Origin: an uncultured Alphaproteobacteria bacterium
GTDB taxonomy: Bacteria; Pseudomonadota; Alphaproteobacteria; RF32; CAG-239
Assembly: GCA_949297415.1 (NCBI GenBank)
Contig: CASFSV010000033.1
Span: 1 to 38,616, forward strand
Direction: 5' to 3'
DNA: 38,616 bases
Below, in pieces: positions 31,047-38,616 of the stretch; position 1 is the first letter of the stretch; every line of letters begins with the position of its first letter. The position numbers and the translations under genes are program-made. The notes beneath the pieces are model-generated. The model did no database searches. It was not told where the DNA came from and saw nothing but the letters and a program-made list of their open reading frames with translations.

Positions 31047-34000
31047 ATGCCGATAGATACAGAAACATTAGCCAAAATAGAAGCCAACAAAAGACAATGG
31101 CGCGAAGGTATAGCGCAAGAAAAAGACATTGAAACAGCAGAGCGTCAAGAAAGTTTTCGAGCACTTAAAGAAGGTATCATCAAAAAGTTTGTCGCCAACG
31201 AGCTGGATTTGGAAGACCGCCAAGAGCAAAGCATACTAAAGCTGGTAGATAAAGATAGCGCGGAAGATGCTTCTTTAAGCCATGGTTATTTCCACGCGTG
31301 TACGGCGTTTGGAAAAACCTACTTGATGATGGCAATGGCAGAAGGCTATCGAGCGGAAGCACCTCATAAAAAGATTATCATCTTAGAAGAAAACACCAAA
31401 GTCTTAGAGCAAGTTAAGCAAGATTTTATAGATAAGACCGGCTTTTCATTCTCGGAGATTGGGGCTTTTTATGGCAAAGAAAAAACAGCCGATACGCCGA
31501 TAGTTGTGGGTACTTATGCCTCAATGGAAAAAATGATAAATGCGGTCGGCAAAGAAAATATCGGGTTGGTATTATGCGATGAGGCGCATCATATTTTATC
31601 AGAAAACCGCCGTCGCGTAGCGCAAGTATTTAACAGTTCCTGCCTTTATGGCTTTACCGCCACTCCGGAATATGACAAAGATAAAGATTGCGCGGATGTG
31701 TTTGGCAAAGTAATCGATTCGGTAACCTTGCGAGAAGGAGTGGAAGAAGGCTTGCTTTGCAGTTTCAAAAATGGTCTGTTCGTTTCAAAAATTCCGGTAG
31801 ATTTAACAGATGCGATAAATAACAGTGGTGACTATGACGGAGAAAAACTTGCAGAAATCCTTAAACAATCACACTTGCATGGCATAAGAGAAGAATTGGC
31901 GGATTATTACTTAACCTCTTCAGACCCGATTATCGGGAAAATCAAGGGTAAACCAACAATAATCAACGTTCCAAACCAACATGAAGCAGATGAACTGGCA
32001 ACAGTGTTTAATCACAAAGCGGGTTATAATATAGCGCAAGCCTATCATACCAACAGTGGAGAAAGTCCGTTGCAAGAATTTAATTCCGGCAAGTTTCCGG
32101 TCTTGATACAAGTCAATCGTGTCACCGAAGGATATTCAAACAAAAAGGTGGAAGTCTGCATCAACTATCCGACTGCGAGCAAGGTCAAAGCTGCGCAAAG
32201 AGGTGGCAGAGCTCTTCGTCAAGATAAGGAAAATCCGGATAAAGTAGCGTTGATAATGGATATAGCGTTTAAGAGAAACAACAACAAAAGCACGTTGGAA
32301 GAAATTCGTGAAAACGGGCAAGTTCTGTTTATGGATATAGCCGAAGACGTCGCCATTATATCTTCCAATATGCGTCCCAAAATAGCAGAGATAAACAAAA
32401 GCCGTCACAAAAATACGAACCAAGATAAGGATGAGGTTGACACAACACATCTGTTTGATGTTGTGGTGGATATGGAAGATTTATATGACATGAACTTCAC
32501 CAAACTTATTCATGAAGAAGAAAACATGCCACAGCGCAATAAGTTGGATACTGATTTAATAAGTAGTGTATTTCGAAACCAATGGATTTTGCAACAAAAC
32601 GGTAAATCTTTAGATTATGAAGAAAAAATAGATTTATGGGATCAAGTTATCCACGCAAAACCGGAATTATTTACCTATGTTCAAGCAAGAAATGGACGAA
32701 CACATGATGTGATAAGTCAAGAACAACAAAATGCTTTCAAACAATATTTGCAAGAGCAAGGCTATGACGTTACGACACCTGATGAAAAATATCAAAGCAT
32801 TGAACGTGATAAGTTAGATACCGATTTAGTAAGTGATGTATTTCGAAGCCAATGGAGTTTGAAAAAAAATGGTAAATCTTTAAGTCCAAAAGAAAAAAGC
32901 AACTTATGGGAGCAAATTATCCAAGCAAAGCTGGAATTATTTACTTACGTTCAATCTGGAAGCAAAAAAGCATATGTGATAAGCAAAGAAAAACAACAAG
33001 CATTCAAACTATATTTGCAAAAGCAAGGCTATGACGTAACCACGCCGGATGAAAAATATCAAAGCGTTGAACGTAATAAATTAGACACCGATTTAATAAG
33101 AAATGTATTTAAACACCAATGGCTTTTGCAACAAAACGGTAAATCTTTAAGTCCAAAGGAAAAAAGCAACTTATGGGAACAAATTCAAATGAAGCTTAAA
33201 TTATTTACCTGTGTTAAATCAGGTCCCAAACAAGTGTATGTGATAAGCAAAGAAAAGCAAAATGCTTTCAAACAATATCTGCAAGAGCAAGGCTATGACG
33301 TAACCACACCTGATGAAAAATATCAAAGAGTTGAACGCGATAAGTTAGATACCGATTTAGTAAGTAATGTATTTCGAAACCAATGGATTTTGCAACAAAA
33401 CGGTAAATCTTTAAACGGTAAAGAAAAAGGCAACTTATGGGAACAAATTCAAACGAAGCTGAAATTATTCACCTATGTTCAAGCAGGACCTCAACAAATA
33501 TATGTGGTAAGTAAAGAGCAACAAAATACTTTCAAACAATATTTGCAAGAGCAAGGCTATGACGTAACCACACCGTATGAAAAATATCAAAGCATTGAAC
33601 GTGATAAGTTAGATACCGATTTAGGGAAAGTTGTATTCCAACGACAATGGATTTTGCAACAAAAAGGTAAGACGTTAACTCCAAAGGAAAAAAATAATTT
33701 ATGGGAGCAAATTATTCAAGAAAATCCGGAACTATTTACCTTTATCCAAGCAGGTGCCAATCAAGCGTATGTGATAAGTCAAGAACAACAACAAGCATTC
33801 AAACAATATTTGCAAGAGCAAGGCTACGACGTAACCACGCCTGATGAAAAATATCAAAGCATTGAACGTGATAAGTTAGACACCGATTTAATAAGTAGTG
33901 TATTTCAAAACCAATGGATTTTGAAGCAAAATGGTAAATCTTTAGATAAAAAAGAAAAAAGCAACTTATGGGAACAAATTCAAACGAAGCTGAAATTATT

Positions 34001-34277
34001 TACCTTTGTTCAAGCAGGAAAACACCAAGCGTATGTGATAAGCAAAGAAAAACAAAATGCTTTCAAACAATATTTGCAAGAGCAAGGTTATGAGGTAACC
34101 ACACCATATGATAAATTGCATGCGGCGCAAGAACGAGCCGCTCAGGCAAAAACACCGGAAGAGCGGAAAAAATATCTGGCAGAAGCCAAAAAGATATTTG
34201 AATCTCTCAATCCGAAAACAGCCAAAGATAAAACTTGTGAAATATGTTTGAACAAAATCTCTCAATCTCGCGAATAA
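31047..34277 (+). CDS. DEAH-box superfamily 2 helicase with six C-terminal tandem repeats
   Basis: This 1076-residue protein has two halves. Residues 1 to about 490 form an SF2 helicase: Walker A TAFGKTY (86-92), DEAHH (178-182), FTATP (203-207), RVTEGY (358-363) and QRGGRALRQ (384-392), the last with the arginine finger. This resembles the restriction-enzyme-III/UvrB group. Residues 497-1027 are six repeats of 88-90 residues, each with KLDTDL, a QW...GK segment, LWEQI and a Tyr/Phe-rich QGYDVTTP end. The tail carries CEIC. GAGGA lies before the ATG. The frame is open further left, into the permease gene, but no suitable start lies there. The repeats are not a domain I know. DNA or RNA substrate, and any defence or repair role, are unknown. 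Confidence 0.88.
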   Translation: MPIDTETLAKIEANKRQWREGIAQEKDIETAERQESFRALKEGIIKKFVANELDLEDRQEQSILKLVDKDSAEDASLSHGYFHACTAFGKTYLMMAMAEGYRAEAPHKKIIILEENTKVLEQVKQDFIDKTGFSFSEIGAFYGKEKTADTPIVVGTYASMEKMINAVGKENIGLVLCDEAHHILSENRRRVAQVFNSSCLYGFTATPEYDKDKDCADVFGKVIDSVTLREGVEEGLLCSFKNGLFVSKIPVDLTDAINNSGDYDGEKLAEILKQSHLHGIREELADYYLTSSDPIIGKIKGKPTIINVPNQHEADELATVFNHKAGYNIAQAYHTNSGESPLQEFNSGKFPVLIQVNRVTEGYSNKKVEVCINYPTASKVKAAQRGGRALRQDKENPDKVALIMDIAFKRNNNKSTLEEIRENGQVLFMDIAEDVAIISSNMRPKIAEINKSRHKNTNQDKDEVDTTHLFDVVVDMEDLYDMNFTKLIHEEENMPQRNKLDTDLISSVFRNQWILQQNGKSLDYEEKIDLWDQVIHAKPELFTYVQARNGRTHDVISQEQQNAFKQYLQEQGYDVTTPDEKYQSIERDKLDTDLVSDVFRSQWSLKKNGKSLSPKEKSNLWEQIIQAKLELFTYVQSGSKKAYVISKEKQQAFKLYLQKQGYDVTTPDEKYQSVERNKLDTDLIRNVFKHQWLLQQNGKSLSPKEKSNLWEQIQMKLKLFTCVKSGPKQVYVISKEKQNAFKQYLQEQGYDVTTPDEKYQRVERDKLDTDLVSNVFRNQWILQQNGKSLNGKEKGNLWEQIQTKLKLFTYVQAGPQQIYVVSKEQQNTFKQYLQEQGYDVTTPYEKYQSIERDKLDTDLGKVVFQRQWILQQKGKTLTPKEKNNLWEQIIQENPELFTFIQAGANQAYVISQEQQQAFKQYLQEQGYDVTTPDEKYQSIERDKLDTDLISSVFQNQWILKQNGKSLDKKEKSNLWEQIQTKLKLFTFVQAGKHQAYVISKEKQNAFKQYLQEQGYEVTTPYDKLHAAQERAAQAKTPEERKKYLAEAKKIFESLNPKTAKDKTCEICLNKISQSRE
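32535..34130 (+). repeat. Six in-frame tandem repeats of 264-270 bp within the helicase gene
   Basis: Units start at 32535, 32805, 33072, 33336, 33600 and 33867, with spacings of 270, 267, 264, 264 and 267 bases, always a multiple of three. Unit ends are nearly identical in DNA (for example the GCAAGGCTATGACGT segment), while the middles vary. This fits duplication followed by divergence and possibly ongoing recombination between units. Confidence 0.95.
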
Positions 34278-34334
34278 GGATAAAGTTAAGGGAATAGGAA
34301 TTCTGTGTTTGATTATTTAATCAAACTCTAAAAC

Positions 34335-34362
34335 AAAAAAGCCTCCATGAAGAGGCTTTTTT
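34335..34362. terminator. Bidirectional terminator between helicase and gltX
   Basis: A perfect 11-bp stem AAAAAAGCCTC / GAGGCTTTTTT with a six-base loop lies between two convergent genes. T runs exist on both strands. Confidence 0.9.
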
Positions 34363-34384
34363 ATTTATCCGCAATAAAGAAAGA

Positions 34385-35707
34385 TTATGCTTTCTTCCCG
34401 TTAAGACGCAAATAAGCCTTTTCTCTGCCGATAAGCGGCAACAAAGTTTTTAATTCCGGTCCATTTGCCTGAGCGGTGAGAGCCATACGAATAGGGTGGA
34501 ATAAATCCTTACCTTTTCTGCCTGTTGTTTCTTTGAGTTTATTCATCCAATTATTGAAAGTGGCATCATCAAAATCGCCTTCCGGAAGCATTTGCGCAGC
34601 TTGAGCCGTAAAGTCAGCATCTTCCATAATCGGTTCAATCTCTTTGTTGCAAATATTATCCCACAACAAAACATCTTTTGCGACTTCAAGGTTTCCTTTA
34701 ACATCGTTCCAGAAAGTCTCGCTTACACCAAAATTATCTTTAAGCGCATTATAAGGCATATTGTGAACGAGTTTAGTATTAAATTTCTTCAACTCTTCTT
34801 CATCAAATTTCGGCTGAGCGTGTCCGATTTTGCTAAAATCAAGAGTTTGAGCCAAATCATCTAAAGAATAAAACGGTTCAATCGCTTCAGAAGTGCCGAG
34901 CTTTGCCAAGAATGAGCAAATTGCCATAGCTTCAATGCCGTCTTCACGCAGTTCACGCACACCAAGACTACCGAGTCGTTTAGAGAGTTTTCCCTCTTTA
35001 CCGGTCAAAAGCGGTAAGTGAGCAAATGTTGGAACAGTTCCGCCGATAGCCTTAAACATCTGAATTTGTGCCGCTGTATTGGTAACGTGATCTTCACCTC
35101 TTACAATGTGTGTAATTTTGAAATCCACATCATCAATAACAGAAGGCAAGTGATACAAATAGCTGCCGTCTTCACGAATGATAATCGGGTCAGAAAGTTT
35201 ACTTGCTTCATAGCGGCAAGTTCCTCTGACAACATCATCCCAAGCGATTTCTTCATCAATCAACTTAAAGCGATAGTGCGGTTTACGCCCTTCTGCTTGA
35301 AAGCGAGCAATATCAGCCTCAGTATAAGACAAAGCCTGTCTGTCATAAATCGGCGGTAATCCTCTGGAGAGCAATCTTTTGCGTTTAAATTCCAATTCTT
35401 CCGGTGTGTCATAACATGCATAAATTCGCCCTTCTTGTTTTAATTTTTCAACAACTTCGTCATAGCGCGCAAAACGAGCGGATTGTCTTGCTTCTTCATC
35501 CCAAGAGATACCCAACCAAGTCAACGCATCTCTGATACCGTCTTCATATTCTTTTTTAGAGCGAAGTTTATCTGTATCATCAATTCTCAACAACAACGTA
35601 CCGCCCATCTTCTTTGTCCAAAGATAGTTAAACAAGGCGGTTCTGGTATTACCGATATGCATCCAGCCGGTAGGACTTGGTGCAAATCTGACTTTAATAT
35701 TTGACAT
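34385..35707 (-). CDS. gltX: Glutamyl-tRNA synthetase
   Basis: A class I synthetase charging tRNA with glutamate. The ATP-binding HIGH motif appears as MHIGNTRTALFNYL (HIGN) inside PSPTGWMHIGNTRTA, and the KMSKS loop as KLSKR. The family segments IDDTD and THIVRGEDHVTNTAAQ are present. At 440 residues it is slightly shorter than E. coli GltX (471), as seen in many alphaproteobacteria that carry two GltX paralogues, so its tRNA specificity (Glu, Gln or both) cannot be decided here. It converges with the helicase gene and diverges from the ferredoxin gene. Confidence 0.95.
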   Translation of the reverse strand: MSNIKVRFAPSPTGWMHIGNTRTALFNYLWTKKMGGTLLLRIDDTDKLRSKKEYEDGIRDALTWLGISWDEEARQSARFARYDEVVEKLKQEGRIYACYDTPEELEFKRKRLLSRGLPPIYDRQALSYTEADIARFQAEGRKPHYRFKLIDEEIAWDDVVRGTCRYEASKLSDPIIIREDGSYLYHLPSVIDDVDFKITHIVRGEDHVTNTAAQIQMFKAIGGTVPTFAHLPLLTGKEGKLSKRLGSLGVRELREDGIEAMAICSFLAKLGTSEAIEPFYSLDDLAQTLDFSKIGHAQPKFDEEELKKFNTKLVHNMPYNALKDNFGVSETFWNDVKGNLEVAKDVLLWDNICNKEIEPIMEDADFTAQAAQMLPEGDFDDATFNNWMNKLKETTGRKGKDLFHPIRMALTAQANGPELKTLLPLIGREKAYLRLNGKKA

Positions 35708-35809
35708 TTGTTATTCCCCAATAAAAAATCAATTAGGCAAATAATACTTCGAAATTTTATAATTTCAATCTTAAAATCAAGAAAGCGTATATGAAAAATA
35801 ATTTTTTAC

Positions 35810-35838
35810 TTGCAATTAGTGCGGATTGAATATAAATA
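35810..35838 (+). promoter_or_regulatory. Candidate promoter for the ferredoxin gene
   Basis: TTGCAA (35810-35815), a 17-bp spacer and TAAATA (35833-35838) lie upstream of the ferredoxin start. An overlapping TATAAA at 15 bp is an alternative -10. Confidence 0.5.
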
Positions 35839-35874
35839 AAGCGATGATGAATATTAATTTTTAGGAGAAACAAA

Positions 35875-36111
35875 ATGCCTTCAGTTGTAAATGGCGATTT
35901 GTGCATCAAATGCGGAACATGCGCAGGTGTATGTCCTGTAGAAGCATTTCATGTTTGTGATGAACAATATGTCGTAGATCCAGATACTTGCATTGATTGC
36001 GGTGTTTGCATTTCTGAATGCCCGCAAAGTGCAATCACATCTGATGATGAAGCAGAAGAAAAATGGGTAAAAGTAAATGCTGAACAAGCAAAGAGCTGCC
36101 CAAGCGCTTAA
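35875..36111 (+). CDS. 2[4Fe-4S] ferredoxin
   Basis: This 78-residue bacterial-type ferredoxin has two CxxCxxCxxxCP motifs: Cys10, 13, 16, 20 and Cys39, 42, 45, 49. Each set gives three ligands to one cluster and the fourth Cys to the other. A short acidic C-terminal extension with one further Cys follows. It is a soluble electron carrier of low potential; partners are not encoded nearby. TAGGAGAAAC precedes the ATG. It has its own promoter and is followed by a hairpin. Confidence 0.97.
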   Translation: MPSVVNGDLCIKCGTCAGVCPVEAFHVCDEQYVVDPDTCIDCGVCISECPQSAITSDDEAEEKWVKVNAEQAKSCPSA

Positions 36112-36135
36112 TCTACTAAACAGATAGGATACAAA

Positions 36136-36175
36136 AGAAGGGCTTAAGAGGGAAACCTTTTTAAGCCTTTTATTT
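36136..36175 (+). terminator. Terminator after the ferredoxin gene
   Basis: A 12-bp stem with two G-U pairs (36141-36152 with 36156-36167), loop AAA and a T-rich tail. It ends only about 15 bases before the next start codon, so the methylase downstream may rely on read-through or an overlapping promoter. Confidence 0.75.
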
Positions 36176-36188
36176 TAGGAAGAAGAAA

Positions 36189-36941
36189 ATGTCTAATTTT
36201 ACCAATGATTATTTGCTGGACAAACAAGTAAAAATTTATCAACCGACGGACGGCTACCGCGCCTCAACCGATGCGGTATTTTTATCATCTTTGGTTGATG
36301 AACGGAAGTTAAAAAACGGAGCCAAAATTTTAGACGTCGGCTCAGGAACCGGTGCAATCTCGCTTTGCCTAGCTTCAAGAATGAAAGATAAAGAAATAAA
36401 GATTAAGGGGCTGGATATCCAAAAAGAGTTGGTGGAGTTATCAAACCGAAGTGCTAAAGCAAATAATTTTCAAAATATCTTGTCGTACGAAAATTTTGAT
36501 ATACGAGAAGACCGAAAAGAAGAACTAAACAGTTATGATATCGTGATAACCAACCCGCCGTACAGCGACCATGATATGCCTTCGCCGAACGAGAGTAAAA
36601 AATTGGCACATAATCATCAAAACTTTGATTTAACCGGATGGTTGATTTTTTGCATAAAAATGCTAAAATCAAAAGGCGAGTTGTATCTGATAAACAGAGC
36701 CGAAGCCATTGATGAAATATTGTCAGTATTGCATAATCGCGCCGGAGATATACGAATTCTGCCGCTATATTCCAAACATGGACAAGATGCCAAAAGGGTT
36801 GCGATAATTGCTAAGAGAGGGGCAAGGGGGATAACAAAAATCTTACCGCCGTTTTATGTGCATAATCAAGACGGTTCTTATACAGATGAAGCTCAAAGAA
36901 TTTTGCGTTTGGGGAAGAATTTTTTTGATGAGGGTGAATGA
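36189..36941 (+). CDS. TrmN6-like tRNA1(Val) adenine-N6 methyltransferase
   Basis: This 250-residue SAM-dependent methylase has the N-terminal YQPTDGYRASTDAVFLSSL typical of alphaproteobacterial TrmN6-type proteins. It carries SAM motif I LDVGSGTGAISL (about 48-59) and the adenine-N6 catalytic motif NPPY (122-125). By family it methylates A37 of tRNA-Val, though RNA targets vary among relatives. AGGAAGAAG precedes the ATG. Its last bases overlap the next gene (ATGA), so the two are translationally coupled. Confidence 0.88.
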   Translation: MSNFTNDYLLDKQVKIYQPTDGYRASTDAVFLSSLVDERKLKNGAKILDVGSGTGAISLCLASRMKDKEIKIKGLDIQKELVELSNRSAKANNFQNILSYENFDIREDRKEELNSYDIVITNPPYSDHDMPSPNESKKLAHNHQNFDLTGWLIFCIKMLKSKGELYLINRAEAIDEILSVLHNRAGDIRILPLYSKHGQDAKRVAIIAKRGARGITKILPPFYVHNQDGSYTDEAQRILRLGKNFFDEGE

Positions 36942-38335
36942 TTAAAATAAAAGATTATGAGATTGCCATAAACGAGGAAAAGACCCCTCTATCTTGTTAT
37001 AATCGCCTGCACGAATATAAAATAGGCGCAAAAGAGATAACGCCGGAATTTTGCGAAGATATACTGTCCGCCACTGATAATCCGAAAGTAACGCGAGAAA
37101 TTGTTGATTTAATCAAACAAAAAACAGATAAAGATTTGTCGGAATATGCCAAGTATCGTCCTTTATTAATCGGGAGTATTTTAAATCGCAAAGAACAAAA
37201 ATCCGTTTTAGAAAAAATGCGAGAGTTGATAGATACGATTAATAAAAAAGCGAGCCGGTTGAATGCGGAAGATTATTTATTGGCGAGTCAAGTATACAGC
37301 GGATTAGAGCAGCCAATACCAACATATTTTATAAACGCCGATATAGATGAAAGGGACATCAAAAATATTGAAAATTTTTTGCTTGAGAAAAAAGTTTATC
37401 AAGAACAAACGAAGATACTGCAAGAGGCTCAAAAGAAAGCCACAGAAGGTAAAATTTTTAATCTAAAGCAAACAAATAATACAGAAAGAGGATATTTAGG
37501 TCATCAAAATCTAGAAGATTATTCAAAGCTGGAAATTAATGATATAAAAATTCTAACCGTCGACAATTGCCAAAATATCCCTCAAGCGAATAATATAGAT
37601 AGCTCAAAACTGGAGTTGCTAAATATAGAGCAAACAGACCTAAACGGTTTGGTGCTAAGATTACCCAACAGTATAACCGATATTTCTTTCAAAGATGTAA
37701 CTCATTTTTCTAAAGATATAGATTTCAGTAACTTGCAGAAATTATGGCGTGTATTGATAGAGCAATCTGATTTGAGTAATACGGAAAATGTTTTTTTTCC
37801 GCAAGATGCGGAAATTGGATTATTTTATATAGATGGAAAAACACAATTACCGCAAAATTTTGATTTATCACCGTTTGCTAATATAGTCTTGTTAGAGCTA
37901 AATCAGGATAATATAGAAAAGATAAAAACATTTCCGGAAAAGGTTCAAACTTTAAGTATTCGCAACTATCATGCGCAACAAAAAGTGCTAGATTTAAGCA
38001 GTATAAAAAAGTGTGAAAAAATAGAATTTCAGAACTCATGGTTGAGTAGATTGGAAGCGATAAAATTTCCTCAAAATGTCCAAGAAATCAATTTTAAAGA
38101 TTGTAAAACTATGCCGGAGCAAATGCAACTGAATATAGAAGGCTTAAAACGTGTGGAATTAAGTGGCGAAACCGGTTTGAATGCTCCGTTATATGAGTTA
38201 ATTTTGCCCCAAGATAAAAATATAGAATTAAAAATTGAGGAACAAAACATAAAACCTAAGATATACTACGGAGCTAAGCCTCTATCTCCGATACAAAAGA
38301 TGATGAGTAAGATAAAGAATAACTTTTCACGATAA
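36938..38335 (+). CDS. Leucine-rich-repeat-like protein, unknown function (465 aa)
   Basis: This 465-residue protein is without signal peptide or membrane helix. Residues 1-165 are helical and charged. From about 190 onward the chain shows irregular repeats of strand-turn type with Asn, Leu, Ile and Phe at regular intervals (for example LPNSITDISFKDV, FPEKVQTLSIRN and FPQNVQEINFKDC), resembling a leucine-rich-repeat solenoid. The C-terminal tail is basic (MMSKIKNNFSR). It overlaps the TrmN6-like gene by 4 bases (ATGA), so it is made from the same message. LRR proteins usually bind other proteins; a role here is not known. A hairpin follows. Confidence 0.7.
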   Translation: MIKIKDYEIAINEEKTPLSCYNRLHEYKIGAKEITPEFCEDILSATDNPKVTREIVDLIKQKTDKDLSEYAKYRPLLIGSILNRKEQKSVLEKMRELIDTINKKASRLNAEDYLLASQVYSGLEQPIPTYFINADIDERDIKNIENFLLEKKVYQEQTKILQEAQKKATEGKIFNLKQTNNTERGYLGHQNLEDYSKLEINDIKILTVDNCQNIPQANNIDSSKLELLNIEQTDLNGLVLRLPNSITDISFKDVTHFSKDIDFSNLQKLWRVLIEQSDLSNTENVFFPQDAEIGLFYIDGKTQLPQNFDLSPFANIVLLELNQDNIEKIKTFPEKVQTLSIRNYHAQQKVLDLSSIKKCEKIEFQNSWLSRLEAIKFPQNVQEINFKDCKTMPEQMQLNIEGLKRVELSGETGLNAPLYELILPQDKNIELKIEEQNIKPKIYYGAKPLSPIQKMMSKIKNNFSR

Positions 38336-38353
38336 GAAAGCGATATAGATATC

Positions 38354-38370
38354 CCCGGGTAAACCCAGGG
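38354..38370. mobile_element. Imperfect GC-rich stem-loop, candidate IS200/IS605 right end
   Basis: CCCGGG, loop TAAA, CCC-A-GGG forms a 6-bp stem with one bulged A. This is unlike the AT-rich surroundings and like the imperfect subterminal hairpins recognised by Y1 transposases. It lies 33 bp beyond the transposase stop, the expected side for the right end. Confidence 0.5.
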
Positions 38371-38376
38371 TTCTTG

Positions 38377-38404
38377 GAAAGGCACCTTAATGGTGCCTTT
38401 CTTT
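38377..38404 (+). terminator. Hairpin terminator after the LRR-like gene
   Basis: GAAAGGCACC (38377-38386) pairs perfectly with GGTGCCTTTC (38392-38401) around a five-base loop, followed by TTT on the + strand. It may also be part of the insertion sequence end. Confidence 0.65.
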
Positions 38405-38616
38405 ACAACTCCAAACGGAGTTGACCTAAATCCCTTTGTCCTTGATACTTTACATAATTTTTAATTACTTCTTCATTCGCACCAACGCTACTAACGAAGT
38501 ATCCCGTTGACCAAACCACGTTTTCCTCAAAATACACCTTTGATAACCAATTATAACGCTCTCTCATCATTGAAGCTGATTGGCTTTTTAATTTTCCTAC
38601 CACATCTGATATGCTA
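38403..38616 (-). mobile_element. tnpA: IS200/IS605-family Y1 transposase TnpA, C-terminal part (gene runs past the window)
   Basis: The - strand frame is open from the window edge to TAA at 38403-38405, giving about 70 residues of the transposase C-terminus. ISDVVGKLKSQSASMMRERY, WSTGYFVSS and EEVIKNYVKYQ match the Y1 HUH transposases of IS200: the catalytic Tyr lies in the last of these helices. A perfect 7-bp inverted repeat (38406-38412 with 38417-38423) covers the last codons. Y1 enzymes move single-stranded DNA by peel-and-paste. Only the 3' part is visible, so whether the copy is intact cannot be judged. Confidence 0.85.

Noticed and set aside
32535..34130. CRISPR-like repeat array
   Set aside because: The repeats are 264-270 bp, coding, in frame and lack unique short spacers. 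They are protein repeats.

Overview
The window is about 38.6 kb of AT-rich DNA from a Gram-negative bacterium. The gene set points to an alphaproteobacterium, probably one of the uncultured, low-GC, host-associated (gut-type) lineages. It combines the envelope genes pal-cpoB-tilS, the division genes mraZ-rsmH-ftsL-ftsI, fabG/fabD, a short-tailed FtsK, a 2[4Fe-4S] ferredoxin, a TrmN6-type methylase and a TolC/MacAB efflux set. The lineage is inferred from gene content and order, not from a database search.

Layout. (1) 1-1151 is decaying coding DNA on the + strand. (2) 1173-7621, all on the - strand, is an accessory transport block. It holds a CsoR-family repressor with an HMA-less metal P-type ATPase, then a pair of ABC half-exporters coupled to a hexapeptide-repeat acetyltransferase. 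(3) 7.7-11.7 kb is a patch of small, mostly orphan genes: a possible cold-shock-fold protein, an H/D-motif protein, a HAD phosphatase, a DUF5131 (phage Gp37/Gp68 family) protein, a 134-aa unknown, an ASCH protein and a 5'-truncated small gene. The patch ends at the 3' end of tRNA-Asp. (4) 11.8-20 kb is a conserved core on the - strand: tRNA-Asp, tilS, cpoB, pal, then ftsI-ftsL-rsmH-mraZ, then fabG and fabD. (5) 20.2-26.5 kb holds ftsK (+), then a - strand run of rsmB, a membrane protein that looks like a catalytically dead MraY/WecA relative, and a TPR protein coupled to it. (6) 26.5-31 kb is a four-gene efflux operon (outer-membrane channel, adaptor, split MacB ATPase and permease). (7) 31-34.3 kb is a DEAH helicase whose C-terminal half is six tandem repeats of about 88 residues. 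(8) 34.4-38.3 kb holds gltX, a ferredoxin, a TrmN6-like methylase and a coupled leucine-rich-repeat-like protein. (9) The right edge is the 3' part of an IS200/IS605-type Y1 transposase with stem-loops beyond its end.

How the genes fit together. The core region builds and divides the envelope: MraZ and RsmH head the cluster, FtsL and FtsI make septal peptidoglycan, Pal and CpoB couple outer-membrane constriction, and FabD/FabG feed lipid synthesis. The usual alphaproteobacterial continuations (ftsI to murE, and tilS to ftsH) are both broken here. The accessory blocks carry metal and drug export genes.

The best candidates for undescribed biology are the repeat-tailed helicase, the degenerate phospho-sugar transferase with its TPR partner, and the small-gene patch abutting tRNA-Asp. 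Strong sigma70-like promoters and hairpin terminators can be read at many gene borders and are listed.
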